Shown: positions 20,896-30,115 of the stretch, piece by piece
Position numbering within the stretch: position 1 is the stretch's first letter
Layout: each line of letters begins with the position of its first letter
From: an uncultured Alphaproteobacteria bacterium
Lineage (GTDB): Bacteria; Pseudomonadota; Alphaproteobacteria; HIMB59; GCA-002718135
DNA length: 64,000 nt
Direction of reading: 5' to 3'
NCBI GenBank assembly: GCA_902607435.1
Contig: CACLJX010000003.1
Span: 1-64,000 of the forward strand
Position numbers and translations under genes: made by a program
The notes under the pieces: model-generated
Database searches by the model: none
Told to the model about the DNA's origin: nothing
Seen by the model: only the letters and a program-made list of their open reading frames with translations

Positions 20896-21312
20896 ATGAG
20901 CAATTTAATACTAATACATGGCGGAACAATACCATTTATTTGTCATATATTTTTAATATTTTTTGGTGGCTTCATGTCATTATCCATGATTTTCAATCCT
21001 AATTTTGTTAAAGGAATGGGCTTTGAATCCATAGAAGCAAGTTTTATGGGCAGAGCAATAGGTTTTTCTGTACTTGCCATAACTTTGGTTTTTATTGCAA
21101 CATTATTTCAATGGGGAAGATTCACTTCATTTTTTGAAATTTATACAGTATTATTCTTGTTTACGTTGTTTGGTTTTTTAAACCAACTTCTTATGTTTTT
21201 CAAAATTATAAAAACGCATAATGATCAACCTGTAAAAATGGTGAATGTAATGAGACCTTTAATTCCATTAATAGTGATTATTATTCGTAGATTAACTTCA
21301 ACTAACTTTTAA
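20896..21312 (+). CDS. Small multi-TM protein of unknown function
   Basis: 138 aa hydrophobic ORF; SD AAGGAG at ~20885. Confidence 0.6.
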   Translation: MSNLILIHGGTIPFICHIFLIFFGGFMSLSMIFNPNFVKGMGFESIEASFMGRAIGFSVLAITLVFIATLFQWGRFTSFFEIYTVLFLFTLFGFLNQLLMFFKIIKTHNDQPVKMVNVMRPLIPLIVIIIRRLTSTNF

Positions 21313-21391
21313 AATTAAAGGAACCTTTATTATAAAAAAATTATTTATTGATAACTGTAATGTGAAATAAAAAATCAAAAAGGATGAAAAA

Positions 21392-21982
21392 ATGAAAAGA
21401 GAGTTTATGTTTCCAGTTGAAATATGGAAAAGTGAACTGAATATAGATAACGCAAAATTATCAAATTTTATACTTGATTTAGAAAAAAAAACTAAAACAG
21501 TTAAAGTATCAAATGTGGGAGGATGGCAGTCCAAGTCTGATTTTATTTTTTTGCCGGAACTAAATGAATTGAAAAATACCATTAACGTATTATTAGATAA
21601 AGTTTCAAAAGCTAATGCTTACAAAGATAATGTTTCTATAACATTTAGTAATGGATGGGCAAATATTAATAGATATAAAGACTATAATACAAATCACCAG
21701 CATCCTCTATCTCATTGGAGTTCTGTATATTATGTTAAAATTCCTGAAAATTCTGGAAACCTCTATTTTATCGATCCTAAAGTTTCACGAACAATGATAG
21801 TTGAATATCCCTATGCAAAAAATCTTGTTAATCCATCACAAACTCCGCATATTAAAATTGGACCTTCGGAAGGACTCTTCGTTCTTTTTCCTAGTTACTT
21901 AGAACATTCAGTTGGACCAAATATGTCAAATAAACCCAGAATCAGTATATCGATAAATTTTATTTTAAAAAAAAATAAATAA
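21392..21982 (+). CDS. TIGR02466-type putative 2OG-Fe(II) oxygenase
   Basis: GGWQSKSDF, SFSNGWANINRYKDYNTNHQHPLSHWSSVYYVK, LFPSYLEHSVGPN. Confidence 0.85.
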   Translation: MKREFMFPVEIWKSELNIDNAKLSNFILDLEKKTKTVKVSNVGGWQSKSDFIFLPELNELKNTINVLLDKVSKANAYKDNVSITFSNGWANINRYKDYNTNHQHPLSHWSSVYYVKIPENSGNLYFIDPKVSRTMIVEYPYAKNLVNPSQTPHIKIGPSEGLFVLFPSYLEHSVGPNMSNKPRISISINFILKKNK

Positions 21983-22107
21983 TATTAAAACAAAAAAATT
22001 ATTTAAATTTTTCCATAATTCAAACTATTTAAAATATTTACTTTGGAATTATTAAATAAAGTTTTTTTTAATAAAAAGAAAATTATGAAAAATTTATTGT
22101 GATTAGT

Positions 22108-22860
22108 TCAATATTTAACTTTTGTTAAATATAAACCGTTTGCAGGAGCTGTTATCCCAGCTTTTGTTCGATCTTTGCTCTCAATAATATTTCTAATATT
22201 TAATGAGTTAATTTTTTCTTTACCAACCTCTACAAGTGTTCCAACAATAATTCTGACTTGAGAATGAAGAAAAGATTTAGCAGCTATTTCTACCTTTATA
22301 AATTCATTTTCATATTTGACTTGACATTTATCTATAGTTTTTATTGATGATATAGATTGACAGTTAATAGATCTAAAGCCATTAAAATCATGTTTTCCTT
22401 CAAAATAATATGCTGCTTCTATCATTTTATTTATATTTAATTTTTTATGAACAACCCAAGCTTGATTTTTTTGAAATGTTAGCGGAGATCTGCGACTAAT
22501 AATATGGTACTCGTAAACTCTTTGTTTCGCAGAAAATCTTGCGTGAAAATCTTTATCTACATACTCTGCACTAAGTATAGCGATAGGCAGAGGTCTAAGA
22601 TGTTGATTGATACCATCTCTAATACTATCTAACGGAAGATTATTAATTAATTCAAAGTGAGCAACTTGTCCTTTAGCATGTACTCCAGAATCTGTACGTC
22701 CTGCACCAAAAACTGTTACTTTCTCATTAGAAAATTTTTTTACTGCCTTTTCTATAGAGGATTGTATAGATACTCCATTGTCTTGACGTTGCCATCCTAT
22801 AAAATCTTTACCATCATATTCAATTATTAACTTATATTTATGCATTAATCTTTTGACCAA
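22108..22860 (-). CDS. truA: tRNA pseudouridine(38-40) synthase
   Basis: YDGKDFIGWQRQ, GAGRTDSGVHAKGQVAHF, SFLHSQVRIIVGTLVEVG. Confidence 0.96.
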   Translation of the reverse strand: MVKRLMHKYKLIIEYDGKDFIGWQRQDNGVSIQSSIEKAVKKFSNEKVTVFGAGRTDSGVHAKGQVAHFELINNLPLDSIRDGINQHLRPLPIAILSAEYVDKDFHARFSAKQRVYEYHIISRRSPLTFQKNQAWVVHKKLNINKMIEAAYYFEGKHDFNGFRSINCQSISSIKTIDKCQVKYENEFIKVEIAAKSFLHSQVRIIVGTLVEVGKEKINSLNIRNIIESKDRTKAGITAPANGLYLTKVKY

Positions 22861-23764
22861 CAGTGAAACGAAAACCTTTTAAAAATTCTTCAATTTTCAT
22901 AGGTTTTTTTCCTTCACGTTGAACAATTAATGGCTCTATTAATCCATCCCTACATCCTAAATGAAATTTGTTGTTAATAATTATTGAAGGCTGTCCTTCT
23001 TCGTATTTCTTTTTGCATTTTATAATTTTTATTTTATCATTACCAATAACACACCAAGCAGATGGAGTTGGGGAAAAAGCTCTTACTTTATTAAAAACAT
23101 TATTTACACTAGTATAAAAATCTATTTTTCTATCTTTTGAATGTATTTTATGAGCATAAGTTGATTCAATATCTTTTTGCTCCCTTAAAGGGATTTTATT
23201 ATCAAGATAATTTGGTAAAGAATTAATTAGTAATTCTTTTCCAATTTGATTTAATTTCAAGATAAGATCATTTTTATTCATGTCATCCGCAATTTCTATA
23301 GATTTAGAAGAAATAATAGGACCAGCATCAAGTTTATTAATTAAACGGAAAATTGTAACTCCTGTTTTTTTATCTCCATTAAGCAAAGCATGTTCTACAG
23401 GAGCCGCTCCCCTCCATCGGGGTAATAGTGAAACATGAATATTAATACATCCATATTGAGGTATTTTTAATATTTCTTCAGGAAGAAATAAGCCATAAGC
23501 CATGACAATTATTAAATCTGCTTTTAATTGATAAAATAGTTCTAAGTTTTGTTTATTATAAAAATCATTTGGATGAAACACATTAATATTATGTTTTAAA
23601 GACTCTTCATGTACAGATGATTGTTGAATACTCATGCCCCTACCTTTTTTTCTAGGAGGCTGGGTAAATGTAGCTATTATATTATAATTGTTTTCAATTA
23701 AAATTTTTAAATAACCACAAGCAATTAAAGGAGTGCCCATAAATATAATACGTTTTTGGTTCAT
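22838..23764 (-). CDS. fmt: Methionyl-tRNA formyltransferase
   Basis: FMGTPLIACGYLKIL, CINIHVSLLPRWRGAAPVEHALLNGDKKTGVTI. Confidence 0.96.
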   Translation of the reverse strand: MNQKRIIFMGTPLIACGYLKILIENNYNIIATFTQPPRKKGRGMSIQQSSVHEESLKHNINVFHPNDFYNKQNLELFYQLKADLIIVMAYGLFLPEEILKIPQYGCINIHVSLLPRWRGAAPVEHALLNGDKKTGVTIFRLINKLDAGPIISSKSIEIADDMNKNDLILKLNQIGKELLINSLPNYLDNKIPLREQKDIESTYAHKIHSKDRKIDFYTSVNNVFNKVRAFSPTPSAWCVIGNDKIKIIKCKKKYEEGQPSIIINNKFHLGCRDGLIEPLIVQREGKKPMKIEEFLKGFRFTVGQKINA

Positions 23765-24276
23765 TATATTTCACCTAATTTTTTTAATTTTTGAACTTTT
23801 TTTATTAGTCTATTTCTTTTAAGAGATGATAAATGGTCTACAAAAAGTATTCCTGATAGATGATCTATTTCATGTTGTAAAATTCTGGCTTCATAGCCAT
23901 TTTTTTTTTCTAGAATAATGTTATTCTTCTCATTAATATATTGAAGTTCAATAGATTTTGGCCTTTCAATTTCTGCATATTGTTGTGGAACTGACAAACA
24001 TCCTTCTTCCATTACTACTGTATCCTTAGAATATTTGGTAATGATTGGATTAAATAACGCGTATAATTTTTCTATATTATTTTCCTTGTCTTGAATATGA
24101 ATAGTAACAATTTTTTTTAAAATACCTATTTGATTAGCAGCTAAACCTACGCCTGGAGCAATTTTCATTATTTGCATCATTTGCTTTGATATTTCAATAT
24201 CTTCTTTTGCAACATTGTCTAAAGCTTTAGCTTTTTTACGTAATGTGGGGTGTGGAACTATTAATATTTCATGCAT
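23764..24276 (-). CDS. def: Peptide deformylase
   Basis: GVGLAANQIG, EEGCLSVP, LQHEIDHLSGILFVDHL. Confidence 0.97.
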   Translation of the reverse strand: MHEILIVPHPTLRKKAKALDNVAKEDIEISKQMMQIMKIAPGVGLAANQIGILKKIVTIHIQDKENNIEKLYALFNPIITKYSKDTVVMEEGCLSVPQQYAEIERPKSIELQYINEKNNIILEKKNGYEARILQHEIDHLSGILFVDHLSSLKRNRLIKKVQKLKKLGEI

Positions 24277-24283
24277 CTTAATT

Positions 24284-24883
24284 TTAAACTATTTTTTTTC
24301 GAGATTGAAAAGCAGCATTTAATGTATTTTCATCTAAATAATGAACTTCACCTCCTATCGGCACTCCTTGGGCAAGCCGTGTTACTTCTAAACTATTTAG
24401 TGATTCAAGTTTGTCGGCAATAACATGACTTGTAATTTGACCTTCTATAGTCGTACTTAAAGCTAATACCACTTCTTGTACTTTTTGATTTTTTATTCTT
24501 TCTATGAGTTTCTTAATTGTTAATTCATTTGTGCCAATTCCATTTATTGCAGATAAAGATCCTCCAAGCACATGATACATTCCTTTGTAAAAACCAATTC
24601 GCTCAAAAGTCCATAAATCAGATACATCTTCAACAATACATATAGTTTGCAAATCTCTTTTTGTATTTTGACACAAAGAGCACGGTGAGATCGTATCGAT
24701 ATTACCGCATGTATCACAATCCATAATTTTCTGATTTGCTTTTTGCAATGATTGCAATAGTGGAAGCAAAGCTTTTTCTTTATTTTTTAATAAATATAAT
24801 GCAATACGTTGAGCTGATCTTCTACCTAAGCCTGGTAGTTTGGAAATTTCATTAATTATTTTATCAATTTCAGAGTTATGCAT
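24284..24883 (-). CDS. recR: Recombination protein RecR
   Basis: LPGLGRRSAQRIALYLL, CDTCGNIDTISPCSLC, HVLGGSLSAINGIG. Confidence 0.96.
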   Translation of the reverse strand: MHNSEIDKIINEISKLPGLGRRSAQRIALYLLKNKEKALLPLLQSLQKANQKIMDCDTCGNIDTISPCSLCQNTKRDLQTICIVEDVSDLWTFERIGFYKGMYHVLGGSLSAINGIGTNELTIKKLIERIKNQKVQEVVLALSTTIEGQITSHVIADKLESLNSLEVTRLAQGVPIGGEVHYLDENTLNAAFQSRKKIV

Positions 24884-24895
24884 TAAAAAAACTAA

Positions 24896-25219
24896 TTAAA
24901 AAGGTAATTTCATACCTGGAGGAAGAGGCAGCCCTCCTGTAACATTTTTCATTTCTTCTTGAGCAGCTGTTTCACCTTTTTGTTTTGCATCATTTATAGC
25001 CGCAACAATTAAATCTTCAGTAATTTCTTTTTCTTCAGGCTTTAAAATTGATTCATCAATCGTAATTTTTTTAATTTCTCCTTTTGCTGTAGAAACAACC
25101 TTGACTAAACCGCCGCCAGAGACGCCTTCTACTTCTATTGAAACTAATTTTTCCTGAGCATCAGCTATTTTTTTTTGAAGTTGTTGTGCCTGTTTCATCA
25201 TATTGCCAATATCAACCAT
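24896..25219 (-). CDS. ybaB: Nucleoid-associated protein YbaB/EbfC
   Basis: NMMKQAQQLQKKI...GGLPLPPGMKLPF. Confidence 0.95.
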   Translation of the reverse strand: MVDIGNMMKQAQQLQKKIADAQEKLVSIEVEGVSGGGLVKVVSTAKGEIKKITIDESILKPEEKEITEDLIVAAINDAKQKGETAAQEEMKNVTGGLPLPPGMKLPF

Positions 25220-25221
25220 TA

Positions 25222-26925
25222 TTACTCCTTTATTTGTTGATGTTCTTTTTTATCAATTTGCTCATCCGTTGTTGCACCTATATCAGTAATTGAGTGAATT
25301 ATAACTTCTGGATATTTATCTAATATTAGTTTTACTTCTGAATCATTTTTCATCAATTCTATTTCCTTTTGCTGATTTATAACATCTTCTTCATATAAAG
25401 TTTGACCTATATTACTGCTAGAGCTACTAACTTGCCATATTCTTCCTGTCCATTTAGAAATCAACCTGGCTATAGTACGAGGAAAATTAGAATCTGCTAT
25501 TTTTTCTGCATTAATTATAACTTTGCCTTCTTTAAAAGAAATAAGTTTTGTATTGTTGTAAAGGTAAGTATGCAACATTCCTTCTCTTCTTTGATAAAAC
25601 AAATCAACAAATTGTCTAAAAGATTTAACTGGTAAAATACTAGTAGGTTCTGTTGTTTTATTATTATTTTGATTCTCTTTATAAACTTCTAATTTAGTTG
25701 AAGGGTTTGAAATTTCAGTCTTAATATTATTCTGCGTAGAAGATTGAAGAGGTTGATTTTCAGAAACTTCTTTTTTAATTTTTTTTACTAAGTCATCAGG
25801 AGAGGGTCCTTCATATAAATAGATTAATCGTATAATTAGCATTTCTCCATGTTGAAAAAGATGTGATCCATACTGCAGCTCTTGGTATCCTTTAAACAAA
25901 ACTTGCCAAATAGTCCCAAGTGAAGACATTGATATTTTTTCTGCCATTTCAGCGCCTTTTGTTCGCTCAAGCTCTGGGATATAAATATCATTTTTTATTT
26001 CAGGAAAAATTTTTATTTGAGTTAAGAAGTGAGTGATTTTCAACATTTCATCAAAAATCATCAACACATCGGCACCTGCCTGATAAATATTATTAAAAAT
26101 ATTGAGAGAAGCATTTGCTTCACCTTTAAAAATTGCATCTAATAAATCAAATACTTGTCCTCGATCCGCTAAACCTAACATTTTAATAATTATTTTTGTT
26201 GATACAGTTTCATTTTTATTTACAATAGCTTGATCTAACAAACTTAAACCATCACGAACCGATCCATCAGCCGCGCGTACAATCAAAGCAATTGCATCTT
26301 TTTCAATTTTTATATTTTCTTTTTCTGCTATTGATAATAAATGTGATGTTAATTTTTGAGACTCAATACGACGTAAATCAAAACGCTGACAACGTGAAAT
26401 TATAGTTATGGGTATTTTTTTAACTTCTGTTGTTGCAAATATAAATTTGATATGAGGAGGTGGCTCTTCTAACGTTTTTAACAGTGCATTAAAAGCATTT
26501 TTAGATAACATATGTACTTCATCAATAATAAATATTTTATACTTACAATTAACAGGTTTATATTTTACATTATCAATTATCTCACGAATATCATCTACAC
26601 CTGTTTTGCTTGCGGCATCCATTTCAATAACATCCAAATTACGATCATCTCTAATAGAAATACATGAGTCACAATTGCCACAAGGCTCACATGAATCATT
26701 TGTTTTCAATTCACAATTTAAACTCATTGCGATTAAACGTGCAGTAGTAGTTTTGCCAATTCCTCTTACCCCTGTTAAAAGATAAGCATGTGCAGTACGA
26801 TTAGTTGTTATGGCGTTAGTAAGTGTCAGAACTAAAGAGTCCTGACCAATTAAATCATCAAATTTTTGTGGTCTATATTTTCGTGCTAAAACTTTATATT
26901 CTGTTAAAATTAAATTATTTTTCAT
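25222..26925 (-). CDS. dnaX: DNA polymerase III subunit gamma/tau
   Basis: ARKYRPQKFDDLIGQDSLVLTL, LLTGVRGIGKTTTARLIA; start set at 26925 because the longer track ORF runs through the SRP RNA. Confidence 0.95.
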   Translation of the reverse strand: MKNNLILTEYKVLARKYRPQKFDDLIGQDSLVLTLTNAITTNRTAHAYLLTGVRGIGKTTTARLIAMSLNCELKTNDSCEPCGNCDSCISIRDDRNLDVIEMDAASKTGVDDIREIIDNVKYKPVNCKYKIFIIDEVHMLSKNAFNALLKTLEEPPPHIKFIFATTEVKKIPITIISRCQRFDLRRIESQKLTSHLLSIAEKENIKIEKDAIALIVRAADGSVRDGLSLLDQAIVNKNETVSTKIIIKMLGLADRGQVFDLLDAIFKGEANASLNIFNNIYQAGADVLMIFDEMLKITHFLTQIKIFPEIKNDIYIPELERTKGAEMAEKISMSSLGTIWQVLFKGYQELQYGSHLFQHGEMLIIRLIYLYEGPSPDDLVKKIKKEVSENQPLQSSTQNNIKTEISNPSTKLEVYKENQNNNKTTEPTSILPVKSFRQFVDLFYQRREGMLHTYLYNNTKLISFKEGKVIINAEKIADSNFPRTIARLISKWTGRIWQVSSSSSNIGQTLYEEDVINQQKEIELMKNDSEVKLILDKYPEVIIHSITDIGATTDEQIDKKEHQQIKE

Positions 26926-26937
26926 AAAATTATGTTC

Positions 26938-27032
26938 AAGGAAGGTATGAGTGACCCAAATAATCTTGTTACAGCTGCTTCTTTTCAGATCTGACTGGAT
27001 TGGCAAGTTATATGCCCACTCAACCCTCCGGT
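26938..27032 (-). ncRNA. ffs: Small SRP RNA (4.5S-like)
   Basis: Minus strand contains CCAGTCAGATCTGAAAAGAAGCAGCTGTAACAAG, matching SRP domain IV; flanks can pair; location just upstream of dnaX. Confidence 0.88.
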
Positions 27033-27083
27033 ACATAGTATAACATCATCTACCAAAAAGAAATACTCTGACTTGTTGTTTTG

Positions 27084-27932
27084 CTAAGATTTTTTTCTAA
27101 AATTAGAGGCTTTATAAACACCTAAAATATTAATTTCTTTACAAAAAAATTTCATTTCCTCAAGAGCTAACTTAACTGAGTTAGTCTTAGGGTGTCCTTC
27201 AAAATCAATGTAAAATTGTGCAACATCAAATCCTTTAGGATGAACATAACTTTCTAATTTTGTTATATTAACACCGTTACTGGCAAAACCTCCTAGTGAT
27301 TTATATAAGGCTGCTGGTAGACTTCTTACTGAAAAGACTAAAGTGGTCATAACATCTTGTTCCGTTTGCACAATATCCAACATTTTTTTAGACATAACAA
27401 GAAAACGAGTAACATTATTGTTAGAATCTTGAAAATTAGAACGAATTACTTCAAGATTATAAATTTTTGCTGCTAGTTTAGAAGCTATTGCTGCATCACT
27501 TTTATTATTCCATTCAGCTACTAACTTTGCTGCTCCTGCAGTATCAGCAGCAACGATCATTTCTTTGCCTTTGTTGATTAAATTATTTCTACATTGTGTA
27601 ATGGCTTGCTCATGACTATGAACTCTCTCAATGGTTTCAAATGAAGATCCTTTGGGAGCAAGTAAACAATGATTAATTTCTAGAAAAAACTCTCCAATTA
27701 TTTTTAATTTTGAATTTGGGATCAATCTTTGTGTATCAGCAACACGACCAGCTCTTGAATTTTCAATTGGAACAATAGCTGTATTGGCTTTTTCTTTCAT
27801 AACACATTCAAACAATTCTTCAAATGTTTTACAAGGAATAGAATTTGCTTCAGGATAAATTTTTTTGCCAGCTAATTCACTATAAGCACCATTTACTCCT
27901 TGAAATGCAAAAATGCTGTTTGCTTCATTCAT
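27084..27932 (-). CDS. pheA: Prephenate dehydratase
   Basis: FQGVNGAYSELAGKKI, IVPIENSRAGRVADT, NNVTRFLVM, ESYVHPKGFDVAQFYIDFEGH. Confidence 0.95.
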   Translation of the reverse strand: MNEANSIFAFQGVNGAYSELAGKKIYPEANSIPCKTFEELFECVMKEKANTAIVPIENSRAGRVADTQRLIPNSKLKIIGEFFLEINHCLLAPKGSSFETIERVHSHEQAITQCRNNLINKGKEMIVAADTAGAAKLVAEWNNKSDAAIASKLAAKIYNLEVIRSNFQDSNNNVTRFLVMSKKMLDIVQTEQDVMTTLVFSVRSLPAALYKSLGGFASNGVNITKLESYVHPKGFDVAQFYIDFEGHPKTNSVKLALEEMKFFCKEINILGVYKASNFRKKS

Positions 27933-28657
27933 AAATTTTTTATAATATTTTCTACTTTTAATAAATCTTCTTTTGTATCTACACTAATTGGAATGTTTTT
28001 AACATAAGTTACTCCAATAGTCATTTTTGCATCCAAAGCTCTGAGCTGTTCCAATTTTCTCTTAATTTCATTTTTGCTTGGAGACATTGATATAAATTTT
28101 TTGAGAGTTTCATAACGAAAACTATATATGCCTACATGATGATAAATATTATTATCAGTGCTATTAAAAATGCCTTTCTTGAAATCTAATGCTTTTCCAA
28201 TTTTGTATTTATTAATCCATTCAATTTTAGCCTTTGTAATATTTATATCTTTTGTTTGATCATGAGTTAATTCAGTTACCAAAGTACCTATATCAAAACC
28301 TTGTTCTAAGGGAATATTTACCTTTTCTATATCTTTAGGATTAATGATCGGCATATCTCCCTGCAAATTTATTATGCTATCATAATGTGAAATATTAGCA
28401 TAATTACTAATTGCTTCAAAAATTCTATCAGTTCCAGAAGGTAAATCAGGATCTGTCATTTCTGCTTTTCCTCCTAGTGAGGTAATATGATCATAAACCT
28501 CAGTTTCGGAACATGCCACAATCACTTCTCCTATATTAGATAATATTGCCTGCTCCCAAACTCTTTGTATCATTGTCTTTCCTGCAATTAGAGCCATTGG
28601 CTTATTTGGGAACCTTGTGGCAGCCATTCTTACAGGAATCAATATAAGAGTTTTCAT
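27929..28657 (-). CDS. kdsB: 3-deoxy-manno-octulosonate cytidylyltransferase
   Basis: LIPVRMAATRFPNKPMALIAGKTMIQRV, SGTDRIFEAI, NLQGDMPIINP. Confidence 0.95.
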   Translation of the reverse strand: MKTLILIPVRMAATRFPNKPMALIAGKTMIQRVWEQAILSNIGEVIVACSETEVYDHITSLGGKAEMTDPDLPSGTDRIFEAISNYANISHYDSIINLQGDMPIINPKDIEKVNIPLEQGFDIGTLVTELTHDQTKDINITKAKIEWINKYKIGKALDFKKGIFNSTDNNIYHHVGIYSFRYETLKKFISMSPSKNEIKRKLEQLRALDAKMTIGVTYVKNIPISVDTKEDLLKVENIIKNL

Positions 28658-28750
28658 CTATTTTATTTATCAATAATGTAATTAAATTTTAATGATATTA
28701 AAATTAGAGATGTTTTCATTTTATTAAATAATCTATATATAGTCCATATC

Positions 28751-29302
28751 ATGTCTGGATTTGAAATTAACAAAATTATTGCGTCTATTATTCTTGCATT
28801 AATCGTGATTGGTATCATAAGTTATGTAGGAAACTTTGTTGTTAACGTTGATTATAAAGAAAATCAAGAAACAGCTTATAAAATTGATATTCCTGAATCT
28901 GACACAGGCACACCAACCAGATTAAATGAAGGAACTGAGATTATTGAACCTATTTCTTCTTTATTAATTAATGCTTCTTTTGAAAAAGGTGAAAAAATTT
29001 ATAAAAAATGTGCGTCATGCCATAATTATCAAAAAAATAGCTCTGCAAAAATTGGACCAAATTTATGGGACTTAATTAATCGTCCAAAAGGGACAATGGA
29101 GGGATTTTCTTACTCTAAATCTCTTGTAGAGTTTGGTGGTAAATGGACTTACGAAGAATTAGCCAATTTTCTTTATAAACCTAAAAATTATATAAATGGA
29201 ACAAAAATGAATTTTGCTGGTTTAAAAAATGTGAATGATCGGGCAAACCTTATTTTTTGGTTGCGCCAACAATCAGATAACCCAGTTCCTTTACCTGAAT
29301 AA
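28751..29302 (+). CDS. Membrane-anchored c-type cytochrome
   Basis: N-terminal TM, YKKCASCHNYQKN, GPNLWDLINRPKGT, GTKMNFAGLKN. Confidence 0.94.
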   Translation: MSGFEINKIIASIILALIVIGIISYVGNFVVNVDYKENQETAYKIDIPESDTGTPTRLNEGTEIIEPISSLLINASFEKGEKIYKKCASCHNYQKNSSAKIGPNLWDLINRPKGTMEGFSYSKSLVEFGGKWTYEELANFLYKPKNYINGTKMNFAGLKNVNDRANLIFWLRQQSDNPVPLPE

Positions 29303-29320
29303 TCTCTTTATAAAATTATA

Positions 29321-30106
29321 ATGCTTCATGATAATCAACTAGAAGAATTTATTTCTTTTGCAAATTTTTTAGCAGATGAATCTGCTAAAGTTATTTTAAA
29401 ATTTTTTCGTCATACTTTTACATCTGTAAATAAAGAGGATGATACTCCTGTAACAATTGCAGATAAAAATTCTGAATTAATAATTCGTGATCTGATTAAT
29501 AAAAATTATCCAAGGCATGGTATTCTAGGAGAAGAATTTGAAGGAATTAATCTTGATTCTGAATTTACTTGGGTAATAGATCCTATTGATGGCACAAGAA
29601 GTTTTATCGCAGGACATAAAGATTTTGGGACGCTTATTGCCCTTTTATATAAAAAAAAACCTGTGCTAGGAATAATCAATTGCCCTGCTCACAAAGAAAG
29701 ATGGGTTGGTATAGAAAATCACATAACAACACTTAATGGAAAAAATATTCAAACTTCCAAAAAAAAATCAATCGAAGATTGCTATACAATTACTACTGGT
29801 CTTTATTTTGAAAATAAAACATTTAGAAATAGTTTTAATAATATTATTAATAAATCAAAATATTATATATTTGGAGGAGATTGTTATATGTATGGTATGC
29901 TTTCTTCAGGATTAGTGGACATAGTTGTAGAAGACACTCTTCAAGTACATGACTATATGGCTTTAATCCCAGTAGTTCAAGGCGCTGGAGGAGTAATCAC
30001 TGACAAATATAACAAACCAATTACACTAAACTCAGATGGCAGTGTAGTAGCTACAGCTAATTCTCTTATACACAAACAAGCAATAAATTTGATTAATTTA
30101 CAATAA
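29321..30106 (+). CDS. hisN: Inositol monophosphatase family/histidinol-phosphatase
   Basis: GEEFEGINLDSEFTWVIDPIDGTRSFIAG, GGDCYMYGMLSSGLVDIVVE. Confidence 0.88.
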   Translation: MLHDNQLEEFISFANFLADESAKVILKFFRHTFTSVNKEDDTPVTIADKNSELIIRDLINKNYPRHGILGEEFEGINLDSEFTWVIDPIDGTRSFIAGHKDFGTLIALLYKKKPVLGIINCPAHKERWVGIENHITTLNGKNIQTSKKKSIEDCYTITTGLYFENKTFRNSFNNIINKSKYYIFGGDCYMYGMLSSGLVDIVVEDTLQVHDYMALIPVVQGAGGVITDKYNKPITLNSDGSVVATANSLIHKQAINLINLQ

Positions 30107-30115
30107 CTAAAATTT

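Noticed and set aside
25222-26925. Programmed frameshift in dnaX
   Set aside because: A single continuous frame covers the gene; no slippery site plus structure could be supported by eye.
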